NCBI RefSeq assembly: GCF_030063135.1
Contig: NZ_JASISO010000049.1
Span: 1 to 62,862, forward strand
DNA: 62,862 nt
Source: Streptomyces sp. G-G2
Lineage (GTDB): Bacteria; Actinomycetota; Actinomycetes; Streptomycetales; Streptomycetaceae
Direction of reading: 5' to 3'
Both the position numbers and the translations under genes were made by a program. Below the pieces are notes generated by a model. The model saw nothing but the letters and a program-made list of their open reading frames with translations, searched no databases and was not told where the DNA came from. Positions 15,870 to 23,997 of the stretch are shown piece after piece. The stretch's first letter is position 1. Every line of letters starts with the position of its first letter.

Positions 15870-16326
15870 CCGCCCCCTGGCGATTGACATCCCGCCGGAG
15901 CCGACCTCCGCCCGCCCGGCGCCACAGGAACACGCCGACCGCGCTCAGCACGCCCAGCCCCGCGGACAGCAGCAGGAACGTGCCGTCGGACCCGATCCGC
16001 GCCTCGCTCTCGGTGTCCTTGAGGTACACCGCCTGCGCGGTGGCCACGTACTGGAGCCGGGGCGCGAGCCACACCCACAGCAGCCCGAGCAGCACCCCGG
16101 CCACCCCCACCAGGAGGGCGACGGCGGCGCCGTCCCGGATCTCGGCGGCGGTCACCACCGGGGCGCCGGGCGCCGCGGGCAGGTCGGGCGCGCCCTTCCC
16201 GAGCGAGACGGGCGAGGCGGGCGCGACGGGCTCGGCGGGCTCGGCGGGCTCGGCGGGGCCGGACGGGTCGGCGGGGCCGGCGGGATCGCGGGACGGCTGC
16301 GGGGTCACGGCTTCGGTCACCCCCAC
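15532..16326 (-). CDS. Truncated DUF2567-like membrane protein (probable gene remnant)
   Basis: The open frame starts with GTG at 16326 and codes 264 aa, but only about residues 1-140 look like a protein under selection: a Pro/Ala/Glu repeat region, a membrane span (about 66-88), AVYLKDTESEARIGSDGTF, and a second span (116-136). That order matches the N-terminal half of actinobacterial DUF2567 proteins, which normally have further spans. After residue 140 the frame enters the reverse complement of ybaK (15378-15869) and becomes Pro/Arg-rich noise. I infer that the 3' half was deleted. It follows the ABC permease by 28 bp on the same strand, so it may still be translated. Confidence 0.6.
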   Translation of the reverse strand: MGVTEAVTPQPSRDPAGPADPSGPAEPAEPAEPVAPASPVSLGKGAPDLPAAPGAPVVTAAEIRDGAAVALLVGVAGVLLGLLWVWLAPRLQYVATAQAVYLKDTESEARIGSDGTFLLLSAGLGVLSAVGVFLWRRAGGGRLRRDVNRQGAVSSGGRWGPGWRTSGRPGWWAGVPAPARGGPPTRRSWRAPPPTRPAPCGAVCAAPAGRCRPARTPWRVPPAPDPPSRPACRRPPPPGPSGPGSPPPAPRPPSAPRPPPRPAS

Positions 16327-16354
16327 ATCGTGCCAGGTGGAACCCGGCCCGGCG

Positions 16355-17176
16355 TCAGCGGACCGCCGCCCGCCGGTACGCCTTGGTCGCGACGGCCAGC
16401 GAGACCACGCCGACCACCCCGCACACCCCGAGGTCCAGCCCCACGGCGGCCCAGTCCGGGTGCGGGGCGAACGTACGGGCGAAGGCCTCCACCCCGTATG
16501 TGGACGGCAGCAGGTCCCGCGCCCAGGCGATGACGTCCGGCATCCGTTCGGGCGGCAGCACTCCCAGCAGCAGGGCCGCCGACATGCCCAGCTGCCCGGC
16601 CAGCGTCGCCAGTTCCTGGCGGGGCGCCAGCAGCCCGAGCGCCGCGCCGAGCCCGGCCAGCGCCGCCCCGGCCAGCGGTACGACGGCGACCAGGATCCAC
16701 AGCCCGCCCATCGGCAGCCCGAACAGCACGCACCCGAAGACCGCCGTGACCAGCACCCCGGGCAGGGTGAAGGAGGCGTACGCGGCGGCCGCGCCCAGCA
16801 CCACCGAGGCGGGCGGCACCGGCAGCGTGGCGTAGTGGTCGAGCCCGCCGCTCGCGCGCAGCTGGCCGAAGTACTGGGCCAGCAGGTTCAGCGCGACGAA
16901 GGCGACCACGAGCACCGAGGACCCGGCGACCACGGCCCGCGCCTCGGAGCCGCCGCCGCCGTCCACCACGCCCCGCATGAGGATCATGATGCCGACGGAC
17001 TGGAAGGTGGCGACGAACAGCAGCGGGATCCGGGAGACCCGGGCCCGCGAGAGCTGCGCCTTGTAGACGGCGGCGAGGGAGGGGAAGAACCGGGCGCGAG
17101 GTGCCAGCGGCGCGGGCGCCCCGGCGTCCCCGGCGGTGGTGGCGGGGATGACGACCGTGAGGCTGGGGTTGGTCAC
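16355..17176 (-). CDS. ABC-2 type transporter permease
   Basis: 273 aa with six probable membrane spans starting at about residue 50. The N-terminal stretch ending ARVSRIPLLFVATFQSVGIMI is the usual entry of ABC-2 permeases, and LDHYATLPVPPASVVLGAAAAY is the coupling-helix region typical of daunorubicin-resistance-like exporters. LPSTYGVEAFARTF before the last span is also conserved. Its ATG overlaps the stop of the ATPase gene by four bases, so the pair forms one exporter. The substrate is unknown. Confidence 0.92.
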   Translation of the reverse strand: MTNPSLTVVIPATTAGDAGAPAPLAPRARFFPSLAAVYKAQLSRARVSRIPLLFVATFQSVGIMILMRGVVDGGGGSEARAVVAGSSVLVVAFVALNLLAQYFGQLRASGGLDHYATLPVPPASVVLGAAAAYASFTLPGVLVTAVFGCVLFGLPMGGLWILVAVVPLAGAALAGLGAALGLLAPRQELATLAGQLGMSAALLLGVLPPERMPDVIAWARDLLPSTYGVEAFARTFAPHPDWAAVGLDLGVCGVVGVVSLAVATKAYRRAAVR

Positions 17177-18204
17177 GATTTCACGAGGCCCTTCGTACGC
17201 CCGCCCAGGGCGAGGTAGACGTCTTCCAGGCTGGGTGTCGCGAGGGTGAAGTCGTCGAGCGCGGCGAAGGCGGGGCCGCCGGTCACCGCGGCCACCGCGG
17301 CCCGGGCCCGGTCGGCGTCCGTGCGCAGGGTCCAGCGGCGCCCGGATTCCTCGGCCAGCTCGCGCAGCGCGGCGACCTCGGGGATGTCCAGCGGGGCGCT
17401 CTCGCGCCAGACGAGTTCGAGGCGGACCTCGCCGGAGACCTCGGCCTTGAGCCCGGCCGGGGTGTCGCAGGCGATGACCCGGCCCTGGTCGATGACGGCG
17501 ACCCGGTCGAGGACCGTTTCCGCCTCGATGACGTTGTGGGTGACCAGCAGGACGGTCGCGCCGTGCTCGGCGCGCCGCCGGTCGACGGCGCTCCAGACGG
17601 CCCGGCGGGCGACCGGGTCCATCCCGGTGGTGGGTTCGTCGAGGACCAGGACGGGCCGCCGCCCGACCAGGGCGGCGGCGAAGCAGGCGAGGCGCCGCTG
17701 TCCGCCGGAGAGCTTCTTCAGCGGCCGGGCGGCGATCGCGCTCAGGCCGAGTTCGTCGATGACGGCGTCCCGCTCGGCCCGTGCCTCGCGCAGGTCCAGC
17801 CCGCGCAGCCGTCCGGTGGTCTCGGCGGCCAGGGAGACGGTCAGCTCGTCCAGGGCGGTGGATTCCTGCCCCAGGTAGGCCAGCAGCCGGGAGGCCCGTT
17901 CGGGGTGGCGGACCAGGTCGTGGCCGAGCAGGGTGACCGAGCCGGAGTCGGGCCGCATCAGCCCGGTGAGCTGGCGCACGAGGGTGGACTTGCCCGCGCC
18001 GTTGGGTCCGAGCAGTCCGAAGATCTCACCGCGCCGGACGTCCAGGCTGATCCCGTCGTTGGCCCGGGTCGCGGGCAGGGCCGGGGCCCCGCGCCCGCCG
18101 CGCACGGCGGCGTACGTCTTGACCAGGTCACGCACCGCGCAGACGACGTCCGCCGGTCCTGCCGCGGAACGCTCGCGTCCTGCCTGTGCTGTGCCCGTAT
18201 TCAC
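17173..18204 (-). CDS. ABC transporter ATP-binding protein
   Basis: 343 aa. The ABC ATPase domain covers about residues 20-250: Walker A GPNGAGKST, Q-loop YLGQEST, signature LSGGQRRLA, Walker B VLVLDEPTTGMDP and switch His in LLVTHN. A C-terminal extension (about 255-343) ends in TPSLEDVYLALGGR, the typical DrrA/CcmA-type tail of drug or lipid exporters. It partners the overlapping permease. An 18-bp-stem hairpin upstream separates it from the NYN gene, so it has its own promoter. Confidence 0.95.
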   Translation of the reverse strand: MNTGTAQAGRERSAAGPADVVCAVRDLVKTYAAVRGGRGAPALPATRANDGISLDVRRGEIFGLLGPNGAGKSTLVRQLTGLMRPDSGSVTLLGHDLVRHPERASRLLAYLGQESTALDELTVSLAAETTGRLRGLDLREARAERDAVIDELGLSAIAARPLKKLSGGQRRLACFAAALVGRRPVLVLDEPTTGMDPVARRAVWSAVDRRRAEHGATVLLVTHNVIEAETVLDRVAVIDQGRVIACDTPAGLKAEVSGEVRLELVWRESAPLDIPEVAALRELAEESGRRWTLRTDADRARAAVAAVTGGPAFAALDDFTLATPSLEDVYLALGGRTKGLVKS

Positions 18205-18226
18205 GAGGGAGCAGCCTACGGGGTTC

Positions 18227-18265
18227 CCGCCCCGCCGCCGCGCCGGGGGCGCGGCGGCGGGGCGG
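18227..18265 (-). terminator. Perfect 18-bp G+C hairpin after the NYN gene
   Basis: The arms 18227-18244 and 18248-18265 are exactly complementary around a GGG loop. It lies between the NYN gene stop and the ABC ATPase start, both minus strand. No U-run follows, which is common for Streptomyces terminators; the very stable stem should stop polymerase or protect the 3' end. Confidence 0.6.
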
Positions 18266-18292
18266 CCCGGGCACGGCGGCGGCTGCCCCGGC

Positions 18293-19693
18293 TCACTCGC
18301 CGCCCGGGACGCCCGGTCCGGCGCCCGGTCCGGCGGCCGGCCCCGGTGCGGAGACCGCGGACGGCTCGGCGGACGACGCCGGGTCAGGGACGACGGACGA
18401 CGCGGGCGCGGGGACGGCGGGAGCGGCGGGGCTCACGTGTTCGGCGGCGGCGCGGACGTCGATCTCCCGCCAGAATCCGGCCCGGATGGCGTAGCGGTCG
18501 TGCTCGTCGATCTGGTCGTCCTTGTGCGCGAGCAGGCCGAACCGGGCGGCGTAACGCAGCAGCTCGCCGTCGATGCGGTGCGGGATGCGCGGGTACATGG
18601 TGGACAGCTTGTGCAGGTGGACGGTCTCGGGGAGGCGTTCCATCCAGCGGCGGGCGAAGACCTGGCCGACCTCGAAGGGGTCGCCGCCGACGGTGGTGAT
18701 GTCCTCCTCCCGGTCGGCCCAGCGCTGCTCGGCGCTGGTGAGCTGGGCGAGGGTGGGCAGCGAGGCGGTCTCGGCGGGTTCGCCGAGGGGGCCCGCCCGG
18801 TCGATCCAGCCCTTGTCGGAGGACCAGCGCAGGGCGCTGGCGGGTGCGGGTGCGGGGCCGGGGGCGGGGCCCGGCGCGGGGTGCTGCCCGTTGGCGGGGC
18901 CGGCGCTCTGGCCCGGGGCGCGCAGGACGGCGAGGTCCTTGGGGGTGGGCACGGCCCGGCCGGGGGCGGCGGGCTGGGCGCCCCCGGGTTCTTCGGTCCC
19001 CTCGGGGTCCCGGTCCGCGGCGGCGGCCCGGGCGGCGGAGCCGTTGCGGGCGGCCTCGGCGAGGGCGGCCTCGGGCAGCGGGGCGGAGAGGATCGCGGCG
19101 ATCTCGGGGCGCGGGGCGGGCGGCGGGGCGCAGAGCCCGGCGAGGTCCTTGGCGCGGACCGCCCGGGTGATCCAGGTCCGGTCGAGGACGCGCCGTTCGT
19201 CGGCTTCGGCGACGAGGTCCTCGGACTGGTTGTAGTCGCCGTCGGCGGCCTGTACGGCCCACAGGTGGACGGCGACCCCGTGCTCCTTGGCGGACATCAG
19301 TCCGGGCAGCAGGTCGCCGTCGCCGGTCACCAGGACCACGTCCGAGCAGGCCCGGTTGCGGGCCAGCTCGGTCAGCTCGGCGTGCATGGCGGCGTCCACG
19401 CCCTTCTGCGCCCAGCGGCCGTCGCTGCGGGTCAGGGCGCCCAGGCGGACGGTGACGCGGGGCATGACGCGCAGCCGCCGGTGTTCGGGCTGGGGCACCC
19501 GGTCGGGTGCCCCGTCGAACCAGTAGATGCGCAGCAGGGGCTGTTGCGTGTCGGCCTCGGCGCGCTCGCGCAGGCCCTGGATGAGTGCGGCATGGTCGAC
19601 GGTGATGCGGGAGCGCGAGGGCTCCCCTGCGAGAAGACTCGCGGCAGCGCCCAGCAGATAGCCGGCGTCCACCAGGACGACGCAGCGGTCCAC
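18293..19693 (-). CDS. NYN domain (PIN-like) protein
   Basis: 466 aa from a GTG at 19693, placed by the GGAAGAGGGTGGAAGC ribosome site and because VDRCVVLVDAGYLLG is the true domain start; the frame upstream is untypical. Residues 1-175 are a NYN/LabA-like nuclease fold with the acidic active-site set: LVDAGYL, WFDGAP, QKGVDAAMHAEL, VLVTGDGDLLPGL. A Pro/Ala-rich linker (about 210-290) leads to a second conserved domain (about 300-430) including RWMERLPETVHLHKLSTMYPRIPHRIDGELLRYAARFGLL, an OST-HTH-like RNA-binding candidate. I expect an RNA-processing role; the target is unknown. Confidence 0.88.
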   Translation of the reverse strand: MDRCVVLVDAGYLLGAAASLLAGEPSRSRITVDHAALIQGLRERAEADTQQPLLRIYWFDGAPDRVPQPEHRRLRVMPRVTVRLGALTRSDGRWAQKGVDAAMHAELTELARNRACSDVVLVTGDGDLLPGLMSAKEHGVAVHLWAVQAADGDYNQSEDLVAEADERRVLDRTWITRAVRAKDLAGLCAPPPAPRPEIAAILSAPLPEAALAEAARNGSAARAAAADRDPEGTEEPGGAQPAAPGRAVPTPKDLAVLRAPGQSAGPANGQHPAPGPAPGPAPAPASALRWSSDKGWIDRAGPLGEPAETASLPTLAQLTSAEQRWADREEDITTVGGDPFEVGQVFARRWMERLPETVHLHKLSTMYPRIPHRIDGELLRYAARFGLLAHKDDQIDEHDRYAIRAGFWREIDVRAAAEHVSPAAPAVPAPASSVVPDPASSAEPSAVSAPGPAAGPGAGPGVPGGE

Positions 19694-19957
19694 GCTTCCA
19701 CCCTCTTCCCTGGGGGTCCCGCCCGGCGGAACGGGGGGACGGTCTGGGTTTTCCCCGAGTCTGCCCGAACGCAAGGGCGTTGACGGCCGGAACTCGATCA
19801 TCGGCGTGGCGGATCTCACGGCATGCCGCGCGGAAGGCGGGGCAGACGCGGGAGGTACGGCGGGACTACGCGCAGTAATGATCCAAAATGCGGTGTTTCC
19901 TGCGGTATGTGAGTGTGAAAGCGGTCCTGGCCCCTAGACCCTCACGGAGGTTCCACC

Positions 19958-20131
19958 ATGGCCAAGAACAAGAAGCAGAACCGCGACCAGCAGAAGTCCT
20001 CGGCCCCGGAGCGCGGCGCCGAGCAGGCCAAGAGTCCGTCGGCGACCGATCAGGCGGAGCAGCGAATGACCCAGGCGAGCCCTGGGGACATGGCCCGCAA
20101 GAGCCGCGAGAAGCGCTTCGGCCACAACTGA
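19958..20131 (+). CDS. 57-aa basic, disordered small protein
   Basis: An ATG at 19958, nine bases after a strong ACGGAGG ribosome site, opens a 57-aa frame beginning MAKNKKQNRDQQKSSAPERG and ending SREKRFGHN. It is rich in Lys, Arg, Gln and Ser, with no hydrophobic segment, so it is likely soluble and disordered. A terminator follows 20 bases after its stop, and a 264-bp upstream region separates it from the divergent NYN gene. The good SD, the terminator and codon-like base bias support a real gene. The function is unknown; I recall similar small proteins at this place in other Streptomyces. Confidence 0.75.
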   Translation: MAKNKKQNRDQQKSSAPERGAEQAKSPSATDQAEQRMTQASPGDMARKSREKRFGHN

Positions 20132-20151
20132 CGCCTCCGTGTGCGGCATGT

Positions 20152-20191
20152 GAGAGGGCGCGTCCGGGATTCCTCCCGGGCGCGCCCTCTC
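20152..20191. terminator. Strong bidirectional terminator between convergent genes
   Basis: GAGAGGGCGCG and CGCGCCCTCTC arms, extended inward by CCGGGA/TCCCGG with one mismatch, enclose a 4-nt loop. It lies between the stop of the 57-aa gene (plus) and the dnaE stop (minus) and can serve both. Confidence 0.75.
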
Positions 20192-20250
20192 CTCAGGTAC
20201 GGCGTGTTCCGCACGTACGGCGATCGCCGCGGCCCGCGGCGGTCTCGGTG

Positions 20251-23200
20251 CTATCCGGCCAGGCAGGACGGCCCGAGCAGCACTTTCAGGTCACCGAAGA
20301 GCGCCGGGTCGGGCTGTACCCGGTGCTTGTCGAGGCGTAGCACGGTGGTGGTGCGCGGTCCCTGGAGCTTGATCCGGACCTCGGTGTTGCCCTTGTGGTG
20401 GCGCAGGATCTCGCCGAGACGGGTGACCATCGGCGGGGTCACCTTGACGGTGGGGATGGTCAGGACGACCGGGGCGTTGGTTCCGGCGGAGGTGAGGTCG
20501 GGGACCATCATTTCCATGGCGACCAGCCGGGGGACGTCCTCGCGCTTGTCGAGGCGGCCCTTGACGAAGACGACGGTGTCCTCGACCAGCTGGGTGGAGA
20601 CGAGCTGGTAGGTCGCCGGGAAGAACATGCATTCGATGGACCCGGCGAGGTCCTCGACGGTGGCGATGGCCCAGGCGTTGCCCTGCTTGGTCATCTTGCG
20701 CTGGAGGCCGGAGATGATGCCGCCGATGGTGACGACCGCGCCGTCCCCGTGCTCGCCGCCGGTGAGCTGGGAGATGCCCGCGTCGCTCTTGTCGGACAGG
20801 ACGTGTTCCAGGCCGAAGAGCGGGTGGTCGGAGACGTACAGGCCGAGCATCTCGCGCTCCTGGGCGAGCAGGTAGGACTTCTCCCACTCCACGTCCGAGA
20901 ACTCGACGTCGAGGCCGAAGCCCGGCTCGTCGCTCGCGCTCTCGTCGCCCATGCCGCCGAACAGGTCGAACTGTCCCTCGGCCTCCTTGCGCTTGACCGC
21001 CACCACGTTGTCGATCATCGGCTCGTGGTGGGCGACCAGGCCCTTGCGGGTGTGGCCCATCTCGTCGAAGGCCCCGGCCTTGATCAGGGATTCCACGGTC
21101 CGCTTGTTGCACACGACCGCTTCGACCTTGTCGAGGAAGTCGGGGAAGGTCGAGTACTTCCCCTTGGTCTTGCGCGTCTTGATGATCGAGTCGACGACGT
21201 TGGTGCCGACGTTGCGGACGGCGGTGAGGCCGAAGAGGATCACGTCGTCGCCCTGGGCGGCGAAGTTCGGCTCGGACTCGTTCACGTTCGGCGGGAGCAC
21301 CTTGATGCCCATGCGCCGGCACTCGTTCAGGTAGATCGCGGACTTGTCCTTGTCGTCCTTGACCGAGGTGAGCAGACCGGCCATGTACTCGGCCGGGAAG
21401 TTCGCCTTGAGGTAGGCGGTCCAGTAGGAGACCAGGCCGTACGCGGCCGAGTGGGCCTTGTTGAAGGCGTATCCGGCGAAGGGCACCAGGACGTCCCACA
21501 GGGCCTTGATCGCCGCGTCGCTGAAGTTCTTCTTCTTGGCACCCGCCTCGAAGATGACGAAGTTCTTCGCCAGCTCCTCGGGCTTCTTCTTGCCCATCAC
21601 GCGGCGCAGGATGTCGGCCTCGCCGAGCGAGTACCCGGCGATGATCTGGGCGGCCTTCTGGACCTGCTCCTGGTACACGATCAGGCCGTAGGTGACCGCG
21701 AGCACCTCTTCGAGCGGGCCTTCCAGCTCCGGGTGGATCGGGGTGATCTCCTGCTGCTTGTTCTTGCGCAGGGCGTAGTTCGTGTGCGAGTTCATGCCCA
21801 TCGGGCCCGGCCGGTACAGGGCCGAGACGGCGGAGATGTCCTCGAAGTTGTCGGGCTTCATCAGGCGCAGCAGGGAGCGCATGGGGCCGCCGTCGAACTG
21901 GAAGACGCCGAGGGTGTCACCGCGGCCGAGCAGTTCGAAGGTCTTGGGGTCGTCGAGCGGGAGGCCCAGGAGATCGATGTCGATCCCCTTGTTGGCCTTC
22001 ACCATCTTGACGGCGTCGTCCATGATCGTGAGGTTGCGCAGGCCGAGGAAGTCCATCTTCAGCAGGCCGAGCGACTCGCAGCTCGGGTAGTCCCACTGGG
22101 TGATGGTGACGCCGTCGGTGTGCCGGACCCAGACCGGTACGTGGTCGGTGATCGTCTCGCTGGACATGATCACGCCGGCCGCGTGCACGCCCATCTGGCG
22201 GACCAGGCCCTCGACGCCCATGGCGGTGTCGATGACCTTCTTCACGTCCGGTTCGTTCTCGTACATCCCGCGGATCTCGCCCGCCTCGCCGTAGCGCGGG
22301 TGCTTGGGGTCGAGGATGCCGGAGAGCGGGATGCCCTTGCCGAGGACGTCGGCGGGCATGGCCTTGGTGAGCCGGTCGCCCATGGCGTAGGGGTAGCCGA
22401 GGACGCGCGCGGAGTCCTTGATCGCGTTCTTGGCCTTGATGGTGCCGTACGTGCCGATCATGGCGACCTTGTCGGCGCCGTACTTCTCGGTCACGTACCG
22501 GATCACCTCGACGCGCCTGCGCTCGTCGAAGTCGATGTCGACATCGGGCATGGAGACGCGCTCGGGGTTCAGGAACCGCTCGAAGATCAGACCGTGGGTG
22601 ATCGGGTCGAGGTCGGTGATGCCCATGGCGTAGGCGACGATCGAACCGGCGGCGGAGCCTCGGCCCGGGCCGACCGCGATGCCCTGGTTCTTGGCCCACA
22701 TGATGAAGTCGGCGACCACGAGGAAGTAGCCGGGGAAGCCCATCGAGATGATCGTGTCCATCTCGTACTCGGCCTGCTTCATCCGGTCCTCCGGGATGCC
22801 TCCCGGGTAGCGGCGGTCCATGCCGCGCATGGTCTCCTCGCGGAACCAGGTGACCTCGGTGTAGCCGTCCGGGATGTCGAACTTCGGCATCAGGTTCCGG
22901 AACTGGAACATGCCCTCGGTCTCGATCTGGTCGGCGACCAGCTTCGTGTTGGCGCAGCCCTGCTGCCAGGCGTCCGAGGAGTCGATGGCGTACATCTCCT
23001 CCCCGGACTTCAGGTAGTAGCCGGTGCCGTCGAAGCGGAAGCGGTCCGGGTCGGAGAGGTTCTTTCCGGTCTGGATGCAGAGCAGGGCGTCGTGGGCGAC
23101 GGACTCGCTCGCGTACGTGTAGTGGGAGTCGTTCGTCACCAGCGGCGGGATGCCGAGCTTCTTGCCGACTTCCAGCAGCCCGTCGCGGACCCGGCGCTCG

Positions 23201-23793
23201 ATCTCGATGCCGTGGTCCATCAGCTCCAGGAAGTAGCGGTCCTTGCCGAAGATGTCCTGATATTCGGAGGCGGCCTTGAGGGCCTCGTCGAACTGGCCGA
23301 GGCGCAGCCGGGTCTGCAGCTCGCCGGAGGGGCAGCCGGTGGAGGCGATGAGCCCCTCGGACCACTGGCTGATGGTCTCCTTGTCCATGCGGGGCCACTT
23401 GGTGAGCCAGCCCTCGGCGTAGGCGTCGGAGGACAGCCGGAAGAGGTTGTTGAGGCCGGTGGCGTTCGCCGCCCAGATCGTCTTGTGCGTGTAACCGCCG
23501 GAACCGGAGACGTCGTCGCGCTTCTGGTGCGGCTGGCCCCACTGGATCCTGCGCTTGTTGCGCCGGGATTCGGGGGCGACGTAGGCCTCGATCCCGATGA
23601 TCGGGGTGATGCCGGACTTCTTCGCCGTGTGGAAGAAGTCATAGGCCCCGTGCAGGTTGCCGTGGTCGGACATGGCGATGTGGGACATGCCCATCTCGTT
23701 GCACGCGTTGAACATGTCCTTGAGCCGCGCGGCACCGTCCAGCAGCGAGTACTGGGTGTGGACGTGCAGGTGCGTGAACGGCGTTTTGGTCAC
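20251..23793 (-). CDS. dnaE: DNA polymerase III subunit alpha
   Basis: 1180 aa, the replicative DnaE1-type polymerase. It starts at a GTG (23793) with FTHLHVHTQYSLLDGAA, the PHP domain. The palm carries the catalytic aspartates in MPDVDIDFDERRR (about residue 425), and FMIWAKN-like (DFIMWAKNQGIAVGPGRGSAAGSIVAY) is the conserved entry. The motifs GFQFDG-like (LGVFQFDGGPMRSLL), RPGPM and KAHSAAYG follow. A C-terminal OB-fold (VTIGGIISGLQRKMTKQGNAWAIATVEDL) and tau-binding end complete it. It is a single-gene unit, divergent from the DUF2252 gene. Confidence 0.99.
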   Translation of the reverse strand: MTKTPFTHLHVHTQYSLLDGAARLKDMFNACNEMGMSHIAMSDHGNLHGAYDFFHTAKKSGITPIIGIEAYVAPESRRNKRRIQWGQPHQKRDDVSGSGGYTHKTIWAANATGLNNLFRLSSDAYAEGWLTKWPRMDKETISQWSEGLIASTGCPSGELQTRLRLGQFDEALKAASEYQDIFGKDRYFLELMDHGIEIERRVRDGLLEVGKKLGIPPLVTNDSHYTYASESVAHDALLCIQTGKNLSDPDRFRFDGTGYYLKSGEEMYAIDSSDAWQQGCANTKLVADQIETEGMFQFRNLMPKFDIPDGYTEVTWFREETMRGMDRRYPGGIPEDRMKQAEYEMDTIISMGFPGYFLVVADFIMWAKNQGIAVGPGRGSAAGSIVAYAMGITDLDPITHGLIFERFLNPERVSMPDVDIDFDERRRVEVIRYVTEKYGADKVAMIGTYGTIKAKNAIKDSARVLGYPYAMGDRLTKAMPADVLGKGIPLSGILDPKHPRYGEAGEIRGMYENEPDVKKVIDTAMGVEGLVRQMGVHAAGVIMSSETITDHVPVWVRHTDGVTITQWDYPSCESLGLLKMDFLGLRNLTIMDDAVKMVKANKGIDIDLLGLPLDDPKTFELLGRGDTLGVFQFDGGPMRSLLRLMKPDNFEDISAVSALYRPGPMGMNSHTNYALRKNKQQEITPIHPELEGPLEEVLAVTYGLIVYQEQVQKAAQIIAGYSLGEADILRRVMGKKKPEELAKNFVIFEAGAKKKNFSDAAIKALWDVLVPFAGYAFNKAHSAAYGLVSYWTAYLKANFPAEYMAGLLTSVKDDKDKSAIYLNECRRMGIKVLPPNVNESEPNFAAQGDDVILFGLTAVRNVGTNVVDSIIKTRKTKGKYSTFPDFLDKVEAVVCNKRTVESLIKAGAFDEMGHTRKGLVAHHEPMIDNVVAVKRKEAEGQFDLFGGMGDESASDEPGFGLDVEFSDVEWEKSYLLAQEREMLGLYVSDHPLFGLEHVLSDKSDAGISQLTGGEHGDGAVVTIGGIISGLQRKMTKQGNAWAIATVEDLAGSIECMFFPATYQLVSTQLVEDTVVFVKGRLDKREDVPRLVAMEMMVPDLTSAGTNAPVVLTIPTVKVTPPMVTRLGEILRHHKGNTEVRIKLQGPRTTTVLRLDKHRVQPDPALFGDLKVLLGPSCLAG

Positions 23794-23997
23794 GACGGCA
23801 GACCTCCGGGGGAAGTGAGGGGGCAGCCTCGAAGTCTACGTCGGGCGAGTGGAAGATCGGGGAGTGCGCGAAGCGCTGGACGGGGGGTGGCGGCCGGGCG
23901 GGCACCGACGGGTACGGTCATCCGTTGCAGGACCGAGGACACTGTCCGAAATCCGACCGACAGCCCGAACCACCCGCGCCACCTGGAGGCACCCGCC

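Noticed and set aside
12915..15890. 991-codon minus-strand frame opposite the beta-helix, LON and ybaK genes
   Set aside because: Composition is Gln/Arg/Pro noise and three well-supported genes lie on the other strand.
15866..16078. Alternative 70-aa frame in the DUF2567 region
   Set aside because: It is another frame of the same gene without start context.
20395..23997. Long plus-strand frame across dnaE joined to DUF2252
   Set aside because: Only the part from 23998 has a ribosome site and family sequence; the rest is dnaE antisense.
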